Shown here in pieces: positions 53,623-60,479 of a stretch of DNA of 64,000 nt. Below the pieces are notes generated by a model. It did not search any database. It was not told where the DNA came from and saw nothing but the letters and a program-made list of their open reading frames with translations. Each line of letters opens with the position of its first letter. Within the stretch, counting starts at the first letter, position 1. A program made the position numbers and the translations under genes. The stretch comes from Stenotrophomonas maltophilia (lineage in GTDB: Bacteria; Pseudomonadota; Gammaproteobacteria; Xanthomonadales; Xanthomonadaceae): contig NZ_CP029773.1 of assembly GCF_003205835.1 (NCBI RefSeq), positions 2,636,501-2,700,500 of the forward strand, written 5' to 3'.

Positions 53623-54060
53623 TCACAGCTGCCAGGAGCCGATGTCCGCGTTCCCGGCGTCGCCACCGGGCTTGCTGTCCGCACCCAGCGAGAACACATC
53701 GATGTCGCCATGGGTTCCGGGAATCTGGTACTGGTACGGATGGCCCCATGGGTCATTCGGCAGGCGATCCAGATACGGTGTCACCGGCATCGCACCGCCG
53801 CCCTGCGGCGGCTTCACCAGCGCCTGCAGGCCCTGTTCGGCGCTGGGATAGCGCCCGTTGTCCAGCTTGAACAGCTTCAACGCCTGCATCAGCGCCGCGA
53901 TGTCCTGGCGCGCCGCCACCACGCGCGCCTGGTCGGGACGGTCCATCAACCGCGGCACGATCAATGCCGCGAGAATGCCGATGATCACCACCACCACCAT
54001 GATCTCGATCAGGCTGAAGCCCTGCTGCCGAGCCCTGCGACCACCCACCTGCCTTGCCAT
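53623..54060 (-). CDS. gspG: T2SS major pseudopilin GspG
   Basis: 145 residues. The leader MARQVGGRRARQQG is followed by FSLIEIMVVVVIIGILAALIVPRLM, with Glu at +5. The body LKLFKLDNGRYPSAEQGLQALV and PNDPWGHPYQYQIPG are diagnostic of GspG, and the C-terminal calcium loop is visible (DVFSLGADSKPGG, then IGSW). It is the shaft subunit of the pseudopilus and heads the seven-gene core run on this strand. Confidence 0.95.
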   Translation of the reverse strand: MARQVGGRRARQQGFSLIEIMVVVVIIGILAALIVPRLMDRPDQARVVAARQDIAALMQALKLFKLDNGRYPSAEQGLQALVKPPQGGGAMPVTPYLDRLPNDPWGHPYQYQIPGTHGDIDVFSLGADSKPGGDAGNADIGSWQL

Positions 54061-54117
54061 TGTTCCGCCCTCGTCATCCTGGAAGAGACCGCTGTGCCAT
54101 GGTCAGCGGTGCATGTG

Positions 54118-54702
54118 TCAGTACGATAAACATCCGCCTGCTATTCGCTGCGCGTGTGCCTGTGCAGGCGCAGCACGTGCCGCAGGTACACATGCAGACT
54201 CGAACAAGTGCTGCGGCACGCTGGCCAGCGCATCGTCGATGCAGCCGCGCAGCAACGGGTGCGCGCAGGCCTGCAGCAGGCGCACGCACTGCATCGGCGA
54301 CCACGCGGTGCCATGGTCGAGGCCGATGAACATCCGGTAGGCCTGGTGGTAGCGCAGATCGTCGTACACGCGCTGCGCACTGGTGAGATCACGCACGACC
54401 ACCAGCAACGCCGCACGTTGCAGCTGCCGCACATCGCCCGCGTCAAGCGGCAGCGCGTTCATGGCCGCTTCGGGCCAGGGCCGCAGCTGCAGATCGAGGG
54501 CGCGCCGCAGCGCGGCCAGCGGATGCGCGCTGCTGTCCAGTGCCGCCCAGCGCGCCGCATCGGCCCAGGCATCACTGGACAGCACCCAGACCCACGAGTG
54601 CCCATAGCGCTGCACGTTCACAGGCGTGTGCCGAGCCTGCTCCAGCGACTGGCTCAGGTGGCGATCCAGTTCCAGCATGCTGATCCTGCGACTATCTGCC
54701 AT
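54118..54702 (-). CDS. Phd-like N-domain joined to a transposase-like (DUF772-type) domain, copy 1 (PhdA-like)
   Basis: 194 residues from the ATG at 54700-54702; a later ATG (54678) has a better ribosome site (AGGA) but would cut the homologous N-terminus. Residues 9-50 (LELDRHLSQSLEQARHTPVNVQRYGHSWVWVLSSDAW) follow the Phd/YefM pattern. Residues ~120-165 (VYDDLRYHQAYRMFIGLDHGTAWSPMQCVRLLQA) resemble the N-terminal dimer domain of IS5-type transposases (LxYxxxxRWFVGL...). There is no catalytic DDE domain. It pairs with a diverged paralogue directly upstream and lies 57 bases before gspG. The P. aeruginosa protein PhdA (PA0691), described as prevent-host-death-like and annotated transposase-like, is the closest thing I can recall. 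Confidence 0.65.
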   Translation of the reverse strand: MADSRRISMLELDRHLSQSLEQARHTPVNVQRYGHSWVWVLSSDAWADAARWAALDSSAHPLAALRRALDLQLRPWPEAAMNALPLDAGDVRQLQRAALLVVVRDLTSAQRVYDDLRYHQAYRMFIGLDHGTAWSPMQCVRLLQACAHPLLRGCIDDALASVPQHLFESACVPAARAAPAQAHAQRIAGGCLSY

Positions 54703-54822
54703 CGGCGCCGCCCGTGCTCCACGACGCGTGGTGCGTCGTACTCTGGAGAAGACGTCAGCAAGGCAGTTGAAACGACAACGCGAATGCATCTCTGTGCGCT
54801 GCGTGGCGCTTCATCAGCAACG

Positions 54823-55374
54823 TCATCGCAGCGTCATCTGCCTGCAGGCTTCGCGCTCCAGTCGCGGCGCTTCGCCCCCGCAACGGCGCGCCAGTATCGC
54901 CACATCGCTGCGTGCGGCGAACGTTGCCAGCGCATTGGACATATCCACGTCATCGCACCATGACGCCATCGCAACACGCAGCGCCGGCAGCTGCCAGCCA
55001 TCCATCACGCCCTGGGTGCCGGCCACGAACCAGTGCCAAAGACGATGGTGCTGCACCTGTTCGTGCAGTTGCACGAGATCGTCGATGCCGTGCATGCCCA
55101 TCAGCAGCAGCACGCGCGCCATCGCCGCAGGCGGCAGCGTGCCGGCCTCAGCGAGGGGCAGCACCTGCTGCTGCAGCCGCAACAGCATCGCCAACGGGTG
55201 GGACTGCGGATCGAACTCCAGCAGAACGGCCTGTTGCTGCCATTGCGCATCGGATACCACGCACACCCACGGCGATCCATAGCGATGCACCATCAAGGGC
55301 CGTCGCTGCGTGGTTTCCAGCAACGCCGACAGATTGCGGCGCAGATCCAGCACACCGATGGTCTCGTTGCGCAT
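54823..55374 (-). CDS. Phd-like N-domain joined to a transposase-like domain, copy 2 (PhdA-like)
   Basis: 183 residues. The N-terminus LDLRRNLSALLETTQRRPLMVHRYGSPWVCVVSDAQW aligns with its neighbour, and with Phd/YefM antitoxins. The middle IDDLVQLHEQVQHHRLWHWFVAG again resembles the transposase N-terminal domain, and the C-terminus is unrelated to DDE catalysis. Several residues are shared between the copies in both halves (RYG.. W, F.G), so they are tandem paralogues. It sits 58 bases downstream of the anti-sigma gene and 120 bases before copy 1, inside what appears to be one long leftward unit running from the sigma-factor genes into the T2SS. Function unknown; DNA binding is inferred. Confidence 0.62.
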   Translation of the reverse strand: MRNETIGVLDLRRNLSALLETTQRRPLMVHRYGSPWVCVVSDAQWQQQAVLLEFDPQSHPLAMLLRLQQQVLPLAEAGTLPPAAMARVLLLMGMHGIDDLVQLHEQVQHHRLWHWFVAGTQGVMDGWQLPALRVAMASWCDDVDMSNALATFAARSDVAILARRCGGEAPRLEREACRQMTLR

Positions 55375-55432
55375 CCTTGGCGTCTCCTTGCTTGCAACAG
55401 CCCTGCGCGGCGCGCACGGCCAGCGTCTTCAC

Positions 55433-56413
55433 CTAACCAAGGACGGCAATGCCACCCGGAAAGCGACGCAGATCCAGCGACATCGTCAGTCGCAGCTGCT
55501 CCAGCGCCGCGTCCGGATCATCGATGCGGAAACGGCCGCTGACCGGGGCCCGCGCCAATGCCGATTCGCCCAGCAGCACCTTGCCGCGGCGGTAGCGGTT
55601 GATTTCATCCACCACCTCGCGCAATGGAGCGCGGCGGAACACCAGCATGCCCTCGGTCCAGGCGCTCACTTCCGAGGCCAGGGCTTCGGCCACCACGCCA
55701 CTGAGGCGCTCGTCGTACTGGGTCTGCTGGCCCGCCTGCAGCTGCAGGCGGCCCTGCGGGTGCTCGATGCGGGCGCTGCCCTGCAGGCAGGTCACCCGTA
55801 CCTGGCCGTGGGTGTTGCGGACGTCCAGGCGCACCGCACCTTCATCGGCAATCACGCAGCCCGGCCCCGCGAACAGGGCAAGGCGCAGGCCTGCCTGGGT
55901 TTCGATCGCGGCCTGGCCCTGCACCAGCTCGAAGCCTTCGCCCTGCGTGTCCGCACGACGGCGCAGGCTGCTCTGCGTATCCAGTTCGATCTTCAGCTGC
56001 GGCAAGGGCGCGATCTGCAGCCGTTCACCGGTGCCGGTGTGGAAATCGGCCGCCATCGCCGTCACCGATGGCCACAGCCCCAGCGGCGGACGGATCGCCG
56101 CCACCACCACCAAGCTGGCCGGTGCGGCAATCGCGGCGCCCAGGAAGGCGCGCCGGCTCCAGCGCTGGGCCGGCGTCGGCGCGACCGGCTGGCGCACAGC
56201 GGCGGGCAGCTGTTCGCCGGCCAGGCGTACCTGCTCCCATTGCCGGCGCGCACGGCCGAATGCTTCGCGATGACGCGGATCAGCCTCGCACCACGCCCGG
56301 AACCTGCGCCCATCGGCGGCGGTGGCCTCGCCCGAGGTCAGCCGCACCACCCACGCGTGGGCCTGACGCTCGACGGCATCCAGCGGGCGTTGCGGGCGAT
56401 CGTCAGGATCCAT
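55433..56413 (-). CDS. FecR-type anti-sigma factor (VreR-like)
   Basis: 326 residues. The cytoplasmic DUF4880-like N-terminus (VERQAHAWVVRLTSGEATAADGRRFRAWCEADPRHREAF) binds the sigma factor. The membrane helix near residues 90-107 (AFLGAAIAAPASLVVVAA) follows a twin-arginine-like SRRAF. The FecR domain has TGTGERLQIAPLPQLKIELD and GFELVQGQAAIETQ to GSARIEHPQGRLQLQAG, and the C-terminal STN-like part is VDEINRYRRGKVLLGESALA. It lies 69 bases after a FecI-type sigma gene. Its signal source should be the barrel-less STN-TonB protein encoded just upstream, since no STN receptor lies nearby on this side. Confidence 0.88.
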   Translation of the reverse strand: MDPDDRPQRPLDAVERQAHAWVVRLTSGEATAADGRRFRAWCEADPRHREAFGRARRQWEQVRLAGEQLPAAVRQPVAPTPAQRWSRRAFLGAAIAAPASLVVVAAIRPPLGLWPSVTAMAADFHTGTGERLQIAPLPQLKIELDTQSSLRRRADTQGEGFELVQGQAAIETQAGLRLALFAGPGCVIADEGAVRLDVRNTHGQVRVTCLQGSARIEHPQGRLQLQAGQQTQYDERLSGVVAEALASEVSAWTEGMLVFRRAPLREVVDEINRYRRGKVLLGESALARAPVSGRFRIDDPDAALEQLRLTMSLDLRRFPGGIAVLG

Positions 56414-56482
56414 GGGGGCTCATGCCGGACCCGCACGCTGCGGGGTTCTGCTCGGCGTCAAAGTGTAGACGGATGCCGCCGC

Positions 56483-57013
56483 TCAGAACCGCACCTGGCG
56501 CCCCTGCCCGCTGCGCTCGGCCAGGTAATCCTGGGCCGCCTTCAACTCACGCTGCACCAGCCGCAGCGACACGCCCAGCTGGTCGGCGACGTCGCGCTGC
56601 TGCAGGCCATCGACGCGGATCGCCAGCAGGATGCGGCGTCGGCGCTCGGGCATGCGCTGCAGCAGGCCGACCATGTCTTCCAGCGCGAAATCCAGTTCGG
56701 CCGCCTGCGCCGGGCCCGGTGCCGGGTCGGCCATCTCCATCAGCGTATCCACCTCTTCCAGGCTCAGCAGGCGGTGGTCGGCACGCTGGCGGTCGATCAC
56801 CGTGTTCATCGCCATGCGCAACAGGTAGGCCGCGGGGTTCTGTACGGCATCCAGGCGGTCACGGCGCGCACTCAGGCGCATCCAGGTGTCCTGCAGCGCA
56901 TCGCCGGCCAGCTCCTCCGAGCCCAGCTTGCGCACCAGCCGGCGCTTCAGCTCGTCGTAGGCCCCCAGAAGGTGGTCCATCAGGTCAACTGCCCCAGCCG
57001 TACCGTTGCTCAT
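56483..57013 (-). CDS. FecI-like ECF sigma factor (VreI-like)
   Basis: 176 residues from the ATG at 57011-57013 (MSNGTAGAVDLMDHLL). Region 2: LKRRLVRKLGSEELAGDALQDTWMRLSAR and NPAAYLLRMAMNTVIDRQR. Region 4: LLQRMPERRRRILLAIRVDGLQQRDVA with the helix-turn-helix QLGVSLRLVQRELKAAQDYL. It starts 16 bases after the STN-TonB gene and precedes the anti-sigma gene, the same A-I-R order as vreA-vreI-vreR in P. aeruginosa, where the sigma factor drives the hxc and pdt genes under phosphate starvation. By analogy the targets here are the island genes to the left. Confidence 0.9.
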   Translation of the reverse strand: MSNGTAGAVDLMDHLLGAYDELKRRLVRKLGSEELAGDALQDTWMRLSARRDRLDAVQNPAAYLLRMAMNTVIDRQRADHRLLSLEEVDTLMEMADPAPGPAQAAELDFALEDMVGLLQRMPERRRRILLAIRVDGLQQRDVADQLGVSLRLVQRELKAAQDYLAERSGQGRQVRF

Positions 57014-57029
57014 GTTCGAATCCTTGAAG

Positions 57030-57785
57030 TCATGGAAGGGGCGCGCGCTGGCCACAGTCGTGGTCGGCGCCGGAAGGACGGATCTGCAGGGTCACCGGCT
57101 GCGGCAGCGCAGCGGCATCGCGCGCCAGCACCAGGCCCTGCAGCGCCTGAAGCAGGCGCGCATCGCGGCGGGCACTGCCACTGCCGGACAGCAGCTCGGG
57201 CTGCTGCACCTGGCCCTCCCCATCGACGTGGAAGCGCAGCGTTGCGGCATAGCGGCCGGGCGCGATCTCGGGGTCGTCACAGAACGCCGCACGCAGGCGC
57301 TGCTGCAGCCCGCCATAGCGGCGCCGACGCTCGGCATCCGGGAGCTCGGCGCCAATACCGGGTTCGGCTGCCGCGGGCGTGCCCCGGCGCAGCACCACGC
57401 GCTGCTCGCCGATCACCTCGGCCTCGATACCGGAATCCTGCAGCAGCATCTGCAAGGCAGGCAGCGGCGCGAGGCTGGCGCGCAGCGCATGGCTGCTACG
57501 GCCCGCGGCAAGATCGCCCGGGTACATCACCGACCACCCGCTGATGACGCTGAAGCGCTCGACCGCCTGCTCCAGCGGTTGCGCAGGGATGTCGTAGGCA
57601 TGAACACCGTCCTGCGCCACAGCGGCAAAGGACAGCAGCAGCCATGCGGCGATGGCCACCTTCCAAGTTCTGACCGCATGGTGTCCATTCAGCCCCCTGA
57701 CGTAGAACACATGACCCTCGGCAGCGACAGCAGCTGCAGTGGACGCGCGCCACGACCGGAACCCCGGCCCGCGCGCGACCAGCAA
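57030..57785 (-). CDS. Barrel-less STN-TonB signalling protein (VreA-like)
   Basis: 251 residues at most; the true start is unclear and probably lies 30-50 codons in, near the signal peptide TWKVAIAAWLLLSFAAVAQDG. The STN domain follows: AYDIPAQPLEQAVERFSVISGW, VMYPGDLAAGRSSHALRASL, then LQMLLQDSGIEAEVIGEQRVVL. The C-terminus is a TonB_C-like fold (YGGLQQRLRAAFCDDPEI, RYAATLRFHVDGEGQVQQPELL, LLQALQGLVLA). So this is the signalling part of a surface receptor joined to a TonB-like tail, with no plug or barrel, exported to the periplasm. Such an arrangement is, to my knowledge, reported for VreA. It is first of the A-I-R trio and may sense a periplasmic event such as TonB/ExbBD activity. Confidence 0.82.
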   Translation of the reverse strand: MLVARGPGFRSWRASTAAAVAAEGHVFYVRGLNGHHAVRTWKVAIAAWLLLSFAAVAQDGVHAYDIPAQPLEQAVERFSVISGWSVMYPGDLAAGRSSHALRASLAPLPALQMLLQDSGIEAEVIGEQRVVLRRGTPAAAEPGIGAELPDAERRRRYGGLQQRLRAAFCDDPEIAPGRYAATLRFHVDGEGQVQQPELLSGSGSARRDARLLQALQGLVLARDAAALPQPVTLQIRPSGADHDCGQRAPLP

Positions 57786-57813
57786 GCGGGCTCAAACCGT
57801 ACCGGGGGCACAT

Positions 57814-57827
57814 GTCATTGCGATGAC
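57814..57827. promoter_or_regulatory. Small palindrome upstream of the STN-TonB gene
   Basis: GTCAT-TGCG-ATGAC is perfectly symmetric and lies about 30 bases before the longest possible start. The half-site GTCATC also occurs in the control regions of the DING gene and tpsB, so a shared regulator is possible; the motif is short. Confidence 0.35.
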
Positions 57828-57920
57828 CGCCGCCCACGGCCGACCGTCGGGCCAGCCTTCCTGGAGCCAGTCAAGGATCAGGCATCAACAAATCGAACAG
57901 ACCACGCTATCTACGCACGG

Positions 57921-58133
57921 GGGTCAGAGCCCGTTGCGCAGCAACGGGATCCGACCCCTTGCCGGCCAAAACGTGTCGACCAAGGTCGACACCCACCAAG
58001 AGCAGCTCATGCCGTTCCGACAGATCGCGGAAATCTGTCGAAGGCGGGGTGGGTCCGGTTGCAATGCACGCTGTTGCTTCGGCTGTTGCTTCGGCTGTTG
58101 CTCCTGAGGTTGCCGGCCAGCGGCCGGCACTAC
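57921..58133. repeat. Mixed repeats in the STN-TonB / lrp gap
   Basis: In a 386-base gap: a hairpin of the type GGGTCAGAGCCC...GGGATCCGACCC (57921-57957), a unit GTGTCGACCAAGGTCGACAC (57972-57991), a 12-base tandem CTGTTGCTTCGG repeated nearly three times (58071-58104), and a SMAG unit GCCGGCCAGCGGCCGGC plus ACTAC (58112-58133). No gene is evident. Confidence 0.6.
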
Positions 58134-58171
58134 CGCGGGTGCCGGGTGCAACCCGGCCGCCCCCCCGATCC

Positions 58172-58636
58172 TCAAAGCGGCAGCTGGGTGGTCTGCTTGA
58201 TCCGCTGCATCGGAATCTCGGTCTTCGTGTTCTGCACCCCGGCAATCCGGTTCAGGTGCTGCATCTGGAACTGCCGGTAGGCATCAAGATCCGCCACCGC
58301 CACCCGCAGCAGGAAATCGCAGTCGCCCGCCATCAGATGGCATTCAAGCACTTCCGGGAAAGACTTGATGCTGTTGATGAAGTGGTTGGTGGTGTCCTCG
58401 TCCTGCCCGCGCAGCCAGACCCGCACGAACACCGTGAAGCCACGCCCCACCTTGGCCTCGTTCAGCAGGGCAACGTAGCGGTCGATGTAGCCGCCTTCCT
58501 CCAGCAGCCGCACCCGCCGCAGGCAGGCCGAGGGCGAAAGGCCCACCTGCCGGGCCAGCTCCAGGTTCTGCAGGCGACCGTCACGCTGCAGGGCATCAAG
58601 GATGCGACGATCGAGGTTGTCGAGCTGATACTGCAT
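58172..58636 (-). CDS. Lrp/AsnC-family transcriptional regulator
   Basis: 154 residues. The helix-turn-helix is at 5-50 (LDNLDRRILDALQRDGRLQNLELARQVGLSPSACLRRVRLLEEGGYI), then the RAM/AsnC effector domain (VFVRVWLRGQDEDTTNHFINSIKSFPEVLECHLMAGDCDFLLRVAVADLDAYRQF). It is divergent from azlC with 127 bases between, so it very probably senses branched-chain or related amino acids and controls their export. Close to BkdR/Lrp-type regulators; the effector is inferred. Confidence 0.93.
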   Translation of the reverse strand: MQYQLDNLDRRILDALQRDGRLQNLELARQVGLSPSACLRRVRLLEEGGYIDRYVALLNEAKVGRGFTVFVRVWLRGQDEDTTNHFINSIKSFPEVLECHLMAGDCDFLLRVAVADLDAYRQFQMQHLNRIAGVQNTKTEIPMQRIKQTTQLPL

Positions 58637-58763
58637 GGGATTTCACCTTTGGCGACCCCGGCCGCATGGAGTACCAATATTCCCGAATCGAATGGCATCA
58701 ACGCAACCCGATTTCGCGATCGGACCGCTAGCATGGGCCACCCCCACCTCGTTGTGCCGTTCC

Positions 58764-59495
58764 ATGGACGCCCGTACCACCTTCCCCCTGCCCGATACCT
58801 GCGATACCGCGCCGCGCGCCGAATTCCTGCGCGGCCTGCGCGCCGCCGTACCGGTGATGATCGGCTTCATTCCCTTCGCCCTGGTGCTCGGCGCCCAGGC
58901 CGCCCAGAAGGGCCTGAGCGCGCTGGAAGTGCCGCTGATGACCGGCCTCAACTTCGCCGGCGGCTCGGAATTCGCTGCCGTCGAACTGTGGACCTCGCCG
59001 CCACATATCGCGCTGATCGTGGCGATCACCGCGCTGGTCAACAGCCGTCACCTACTGATGGGTGCCAGCCTGGCCCCGCTGCTGCAGCACCTGCCGCGCC
59101 GCCGCGTGCTGCCGGCGCTGTTCTTCATGTGCGACGAAAGCTGGGCAATGGGCGTGGCCGATGCGCGCCGCCGTGCGCTCGGCTTCAGCCTGGCCTATTA
59201 CCTGGGTGTGTCGGCAGGCCTGTACACGGTCTGGGTGGCCTGCACCGCGCTGGGCGCGATCGTTGGGCCGATGCTGGGCGACATCCACGCCTACGGCTTC
59301 GACATGGCCTTCCCCGCCGTGTTCCTGGTGCTGCTGCGTGGCATGTGGCAGGGCATGAAGGCCGCGCGCCCGTGGCTGGTCAGCCTGGTGGTGGCCGCTG
59401 CCACCTACCTGCTGGTGCCGGGTGCGTGGTACGTGGCCAGCGGCGCACTGGCGGGCCTGGCCGCGGCCTGGCTGCTGGCGGAGGACGCAGCATGA
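58764..59495 (+). CDS. azlC: AzlC-family branched-chain amino acid exporter, large subunit
   Basis: 243 residues from the ATG at 58764; in-frame upstream ATGs (58635, 58692) lie in the promoter region. About five to six membrane helices are visible, with the family blocks PVMIGFIPFALVLGAQAAQKGLS, TGLNFAGGSEFAAVELW, TALVNSRHLLMGASLAPLLQ and FFMCDESWAMGVAD. AzlCD pairs export valine, leucine, isoleucine or analogues. The stop overlaps the azlD start (ATGA). Regulated by the divergent Lrp-type gene. Confidence 0.93.
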   Translation: MDARTTFPLPDTCDTAPRAEFLRGLRAAVPVMIGFIPFALVLGAQAAQKGLSALEVPLMTGLNFAGGSEFAAVELWTSPPHIALIVAITALVNSRHLLMGASLAPLLQHLPRRRVLPALFFMCDESWAMGVADARRRALGFSLAYYLGVSAGLYTVWVACTALGAIVGPMLGDIHAYGFDMAFPAVFLVLLRGMWQGMKAARPWLVSLVVAAATYLLVPGAWYVASGALAGLAAAWLLAEDAA

Positions 59496-59821
59496 TCTTC
59501 AACGGCCTGATCTTCAACGGCATGATCCACTGGACTTCGGTACTGACCATCGTGCTGATGGCCGCCGCCACCTACCTGACCCGCATCGTCGGCTTCCTCG
59601 CACTGCGCAACCGCACACTGAGCAAGCGCGCGGTAACGGTGATGGAAGCCGCGCCGGGCTGCGTGCTGATCTCGGTGACCGCGCCCGACTTCGTCGCCGA
59701 CAAGCCCGCCGACCTCGCCGCGCTGGCGATCACCCTGCTGGCTGCCACGCGGCTGTCGATGCTGCCGACGGTGCTGATCGGCGTGGTCTCGGCGGGTGTA
59801 CTGCGCTATCTGATGGGCTGA
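59492..59821 (+). CDS. azlD: AzlD-family branched-chain amino acid exporter, small subunit
   Basis: 109 residues, ATG overlapping the azlC stop, GGAGG upstream. Four hydrophobic helices, with the family start VLTIVLMAAATYLTRIVGFLAL and the closing LPTVLIGVVSAGVLRYLMG. It forms the export channel with AzlC. Confidence 0.93.
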   Translation: MIFNGLIFNGMIHWTSVLTIVLMAAATYLTRIVGFLALRNRTLSKRAVTVMEAAPGCVLISVTAPDFVADKPADLAALAITLLAATRLSMLPTVLIGVVSAGVLRYLMG

Positions 59822-59835
59822 CGCGCTCGCCGTTC

Positions 59836-59913
59836 CTGTAGCAGCCGAGCCCATGCTCGGCTGCTGGCATTCCCGCTTGCCGCGTGAGCCGAGCATGGGC
59901 TCGTCTCTGCAGA
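59836..59913. repeat. Two SMAG-type palindromes
   Basis: GTAGCAGCCGAGCCCATGCTCGGCTG (arms AGCCGAGC/GCTCGGCT, 59838-59863) and TGAGCCGAGCATGGGCTC (59886-59903) lie after azlD, and precede the PAS gene by ~150 bases. Confidence 0.6.
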
Positions 59914-60050
59914 GATTCTCCCTGCGACACCCGGTCGCAGCCGATCCCGCCACCCACTTGATCAATGTCAAACCGCCCGCCGCCGTGCGGGCGTATTTCT
60001 ATGCAGGACCCGAACACGCCGGCGTTACCGGCATCCACAAGGACCCTGCG

Positions 60051-60479
60051 ATGAGCTACACCCCCGACAACGCCCAGCTGCTGAATGCCATGCAGAACGT
60101 CATGGTGATCTCCACCACCGACCTGCAGGGCAACATCACCTACGCCAACGACCTGTTCTGCACGCTCACCGGCTTCGCCCGCGAGGAGCTGATCGGCCAG
60201 CCGCACAGCATCGTGCGTCATCCGGACGTGCCCAAGGCCGTCTACAAGGACATGTGGGACACCATCAAGGCCGGCAAGACCTGGACCGGCATCGTGCCCA
60301 ACCTCGGCAAGGGCGGCGTGCTCTACGTGGTGGACACCACCGTGCAGCCGCTGTTCGATGCCGAGGGCAACATCACCTCGTACATCAGCATCCGCCGCGT
60401 GGTGAACGACCTGATGCAGAACTACGACCTGGTCGAGTTCAGCAAGGAAAAGTTCGACGACTTCTACGAGGCCGCGTGA
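60051..60479 (+). CDS. PAS-only sensor protein (Aer-like PAS)
   Basis: 142 residues, a single PAS domain: VMVISTTDLQGNITYANDLFCTLTGFAREELIGQPHSIVRHPDVPKAVYKDMWDTIKAGKTWTGIVPNLGKGGVLYVVDTTVQPLFDAEGNITSY is its span in outline (about residues 18-110), followed by an amphipathic C-terminal helix. IVRHPDVP-x-A and the W-x-G-x-V-x-N block are typical of Aer/redox PAS domains that bind FAD. There is no output domain. Its stop overlaps the GTG start of a diflavin reductase by four bases, so the two products are translationally coupled. The reductase may set or read the redox state of the PAS cofactor. Confidence 0.88.
   Translation: MSYTPDNAQLLNAMQNVMVISTTDLQGNITYANDLFCTLTGFAREELIGQPHSIVRHPDVPKAVYKDMWDTIKAGKTWTGIVPNLGKGGVLYVVDTTVQPLFDAEGNITSYISIRRVVNDLMQNYDLVEFSKEKFDDFYEAA

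Noticed and set aside
54118-55374. An insertion sequence at the right edge of the island
   Set aside because: The transposase-like segments lack a DDE core, terminal inverted repeats and target-site duplication; treated as domesticated domains instead.
57921-58133. A CRISPR array or riboswitch in the gap before lrp
   Set aside because: Repeats are of different kinds, not regularly spaced, and match dispersed Stenotrophomonas palindromes.
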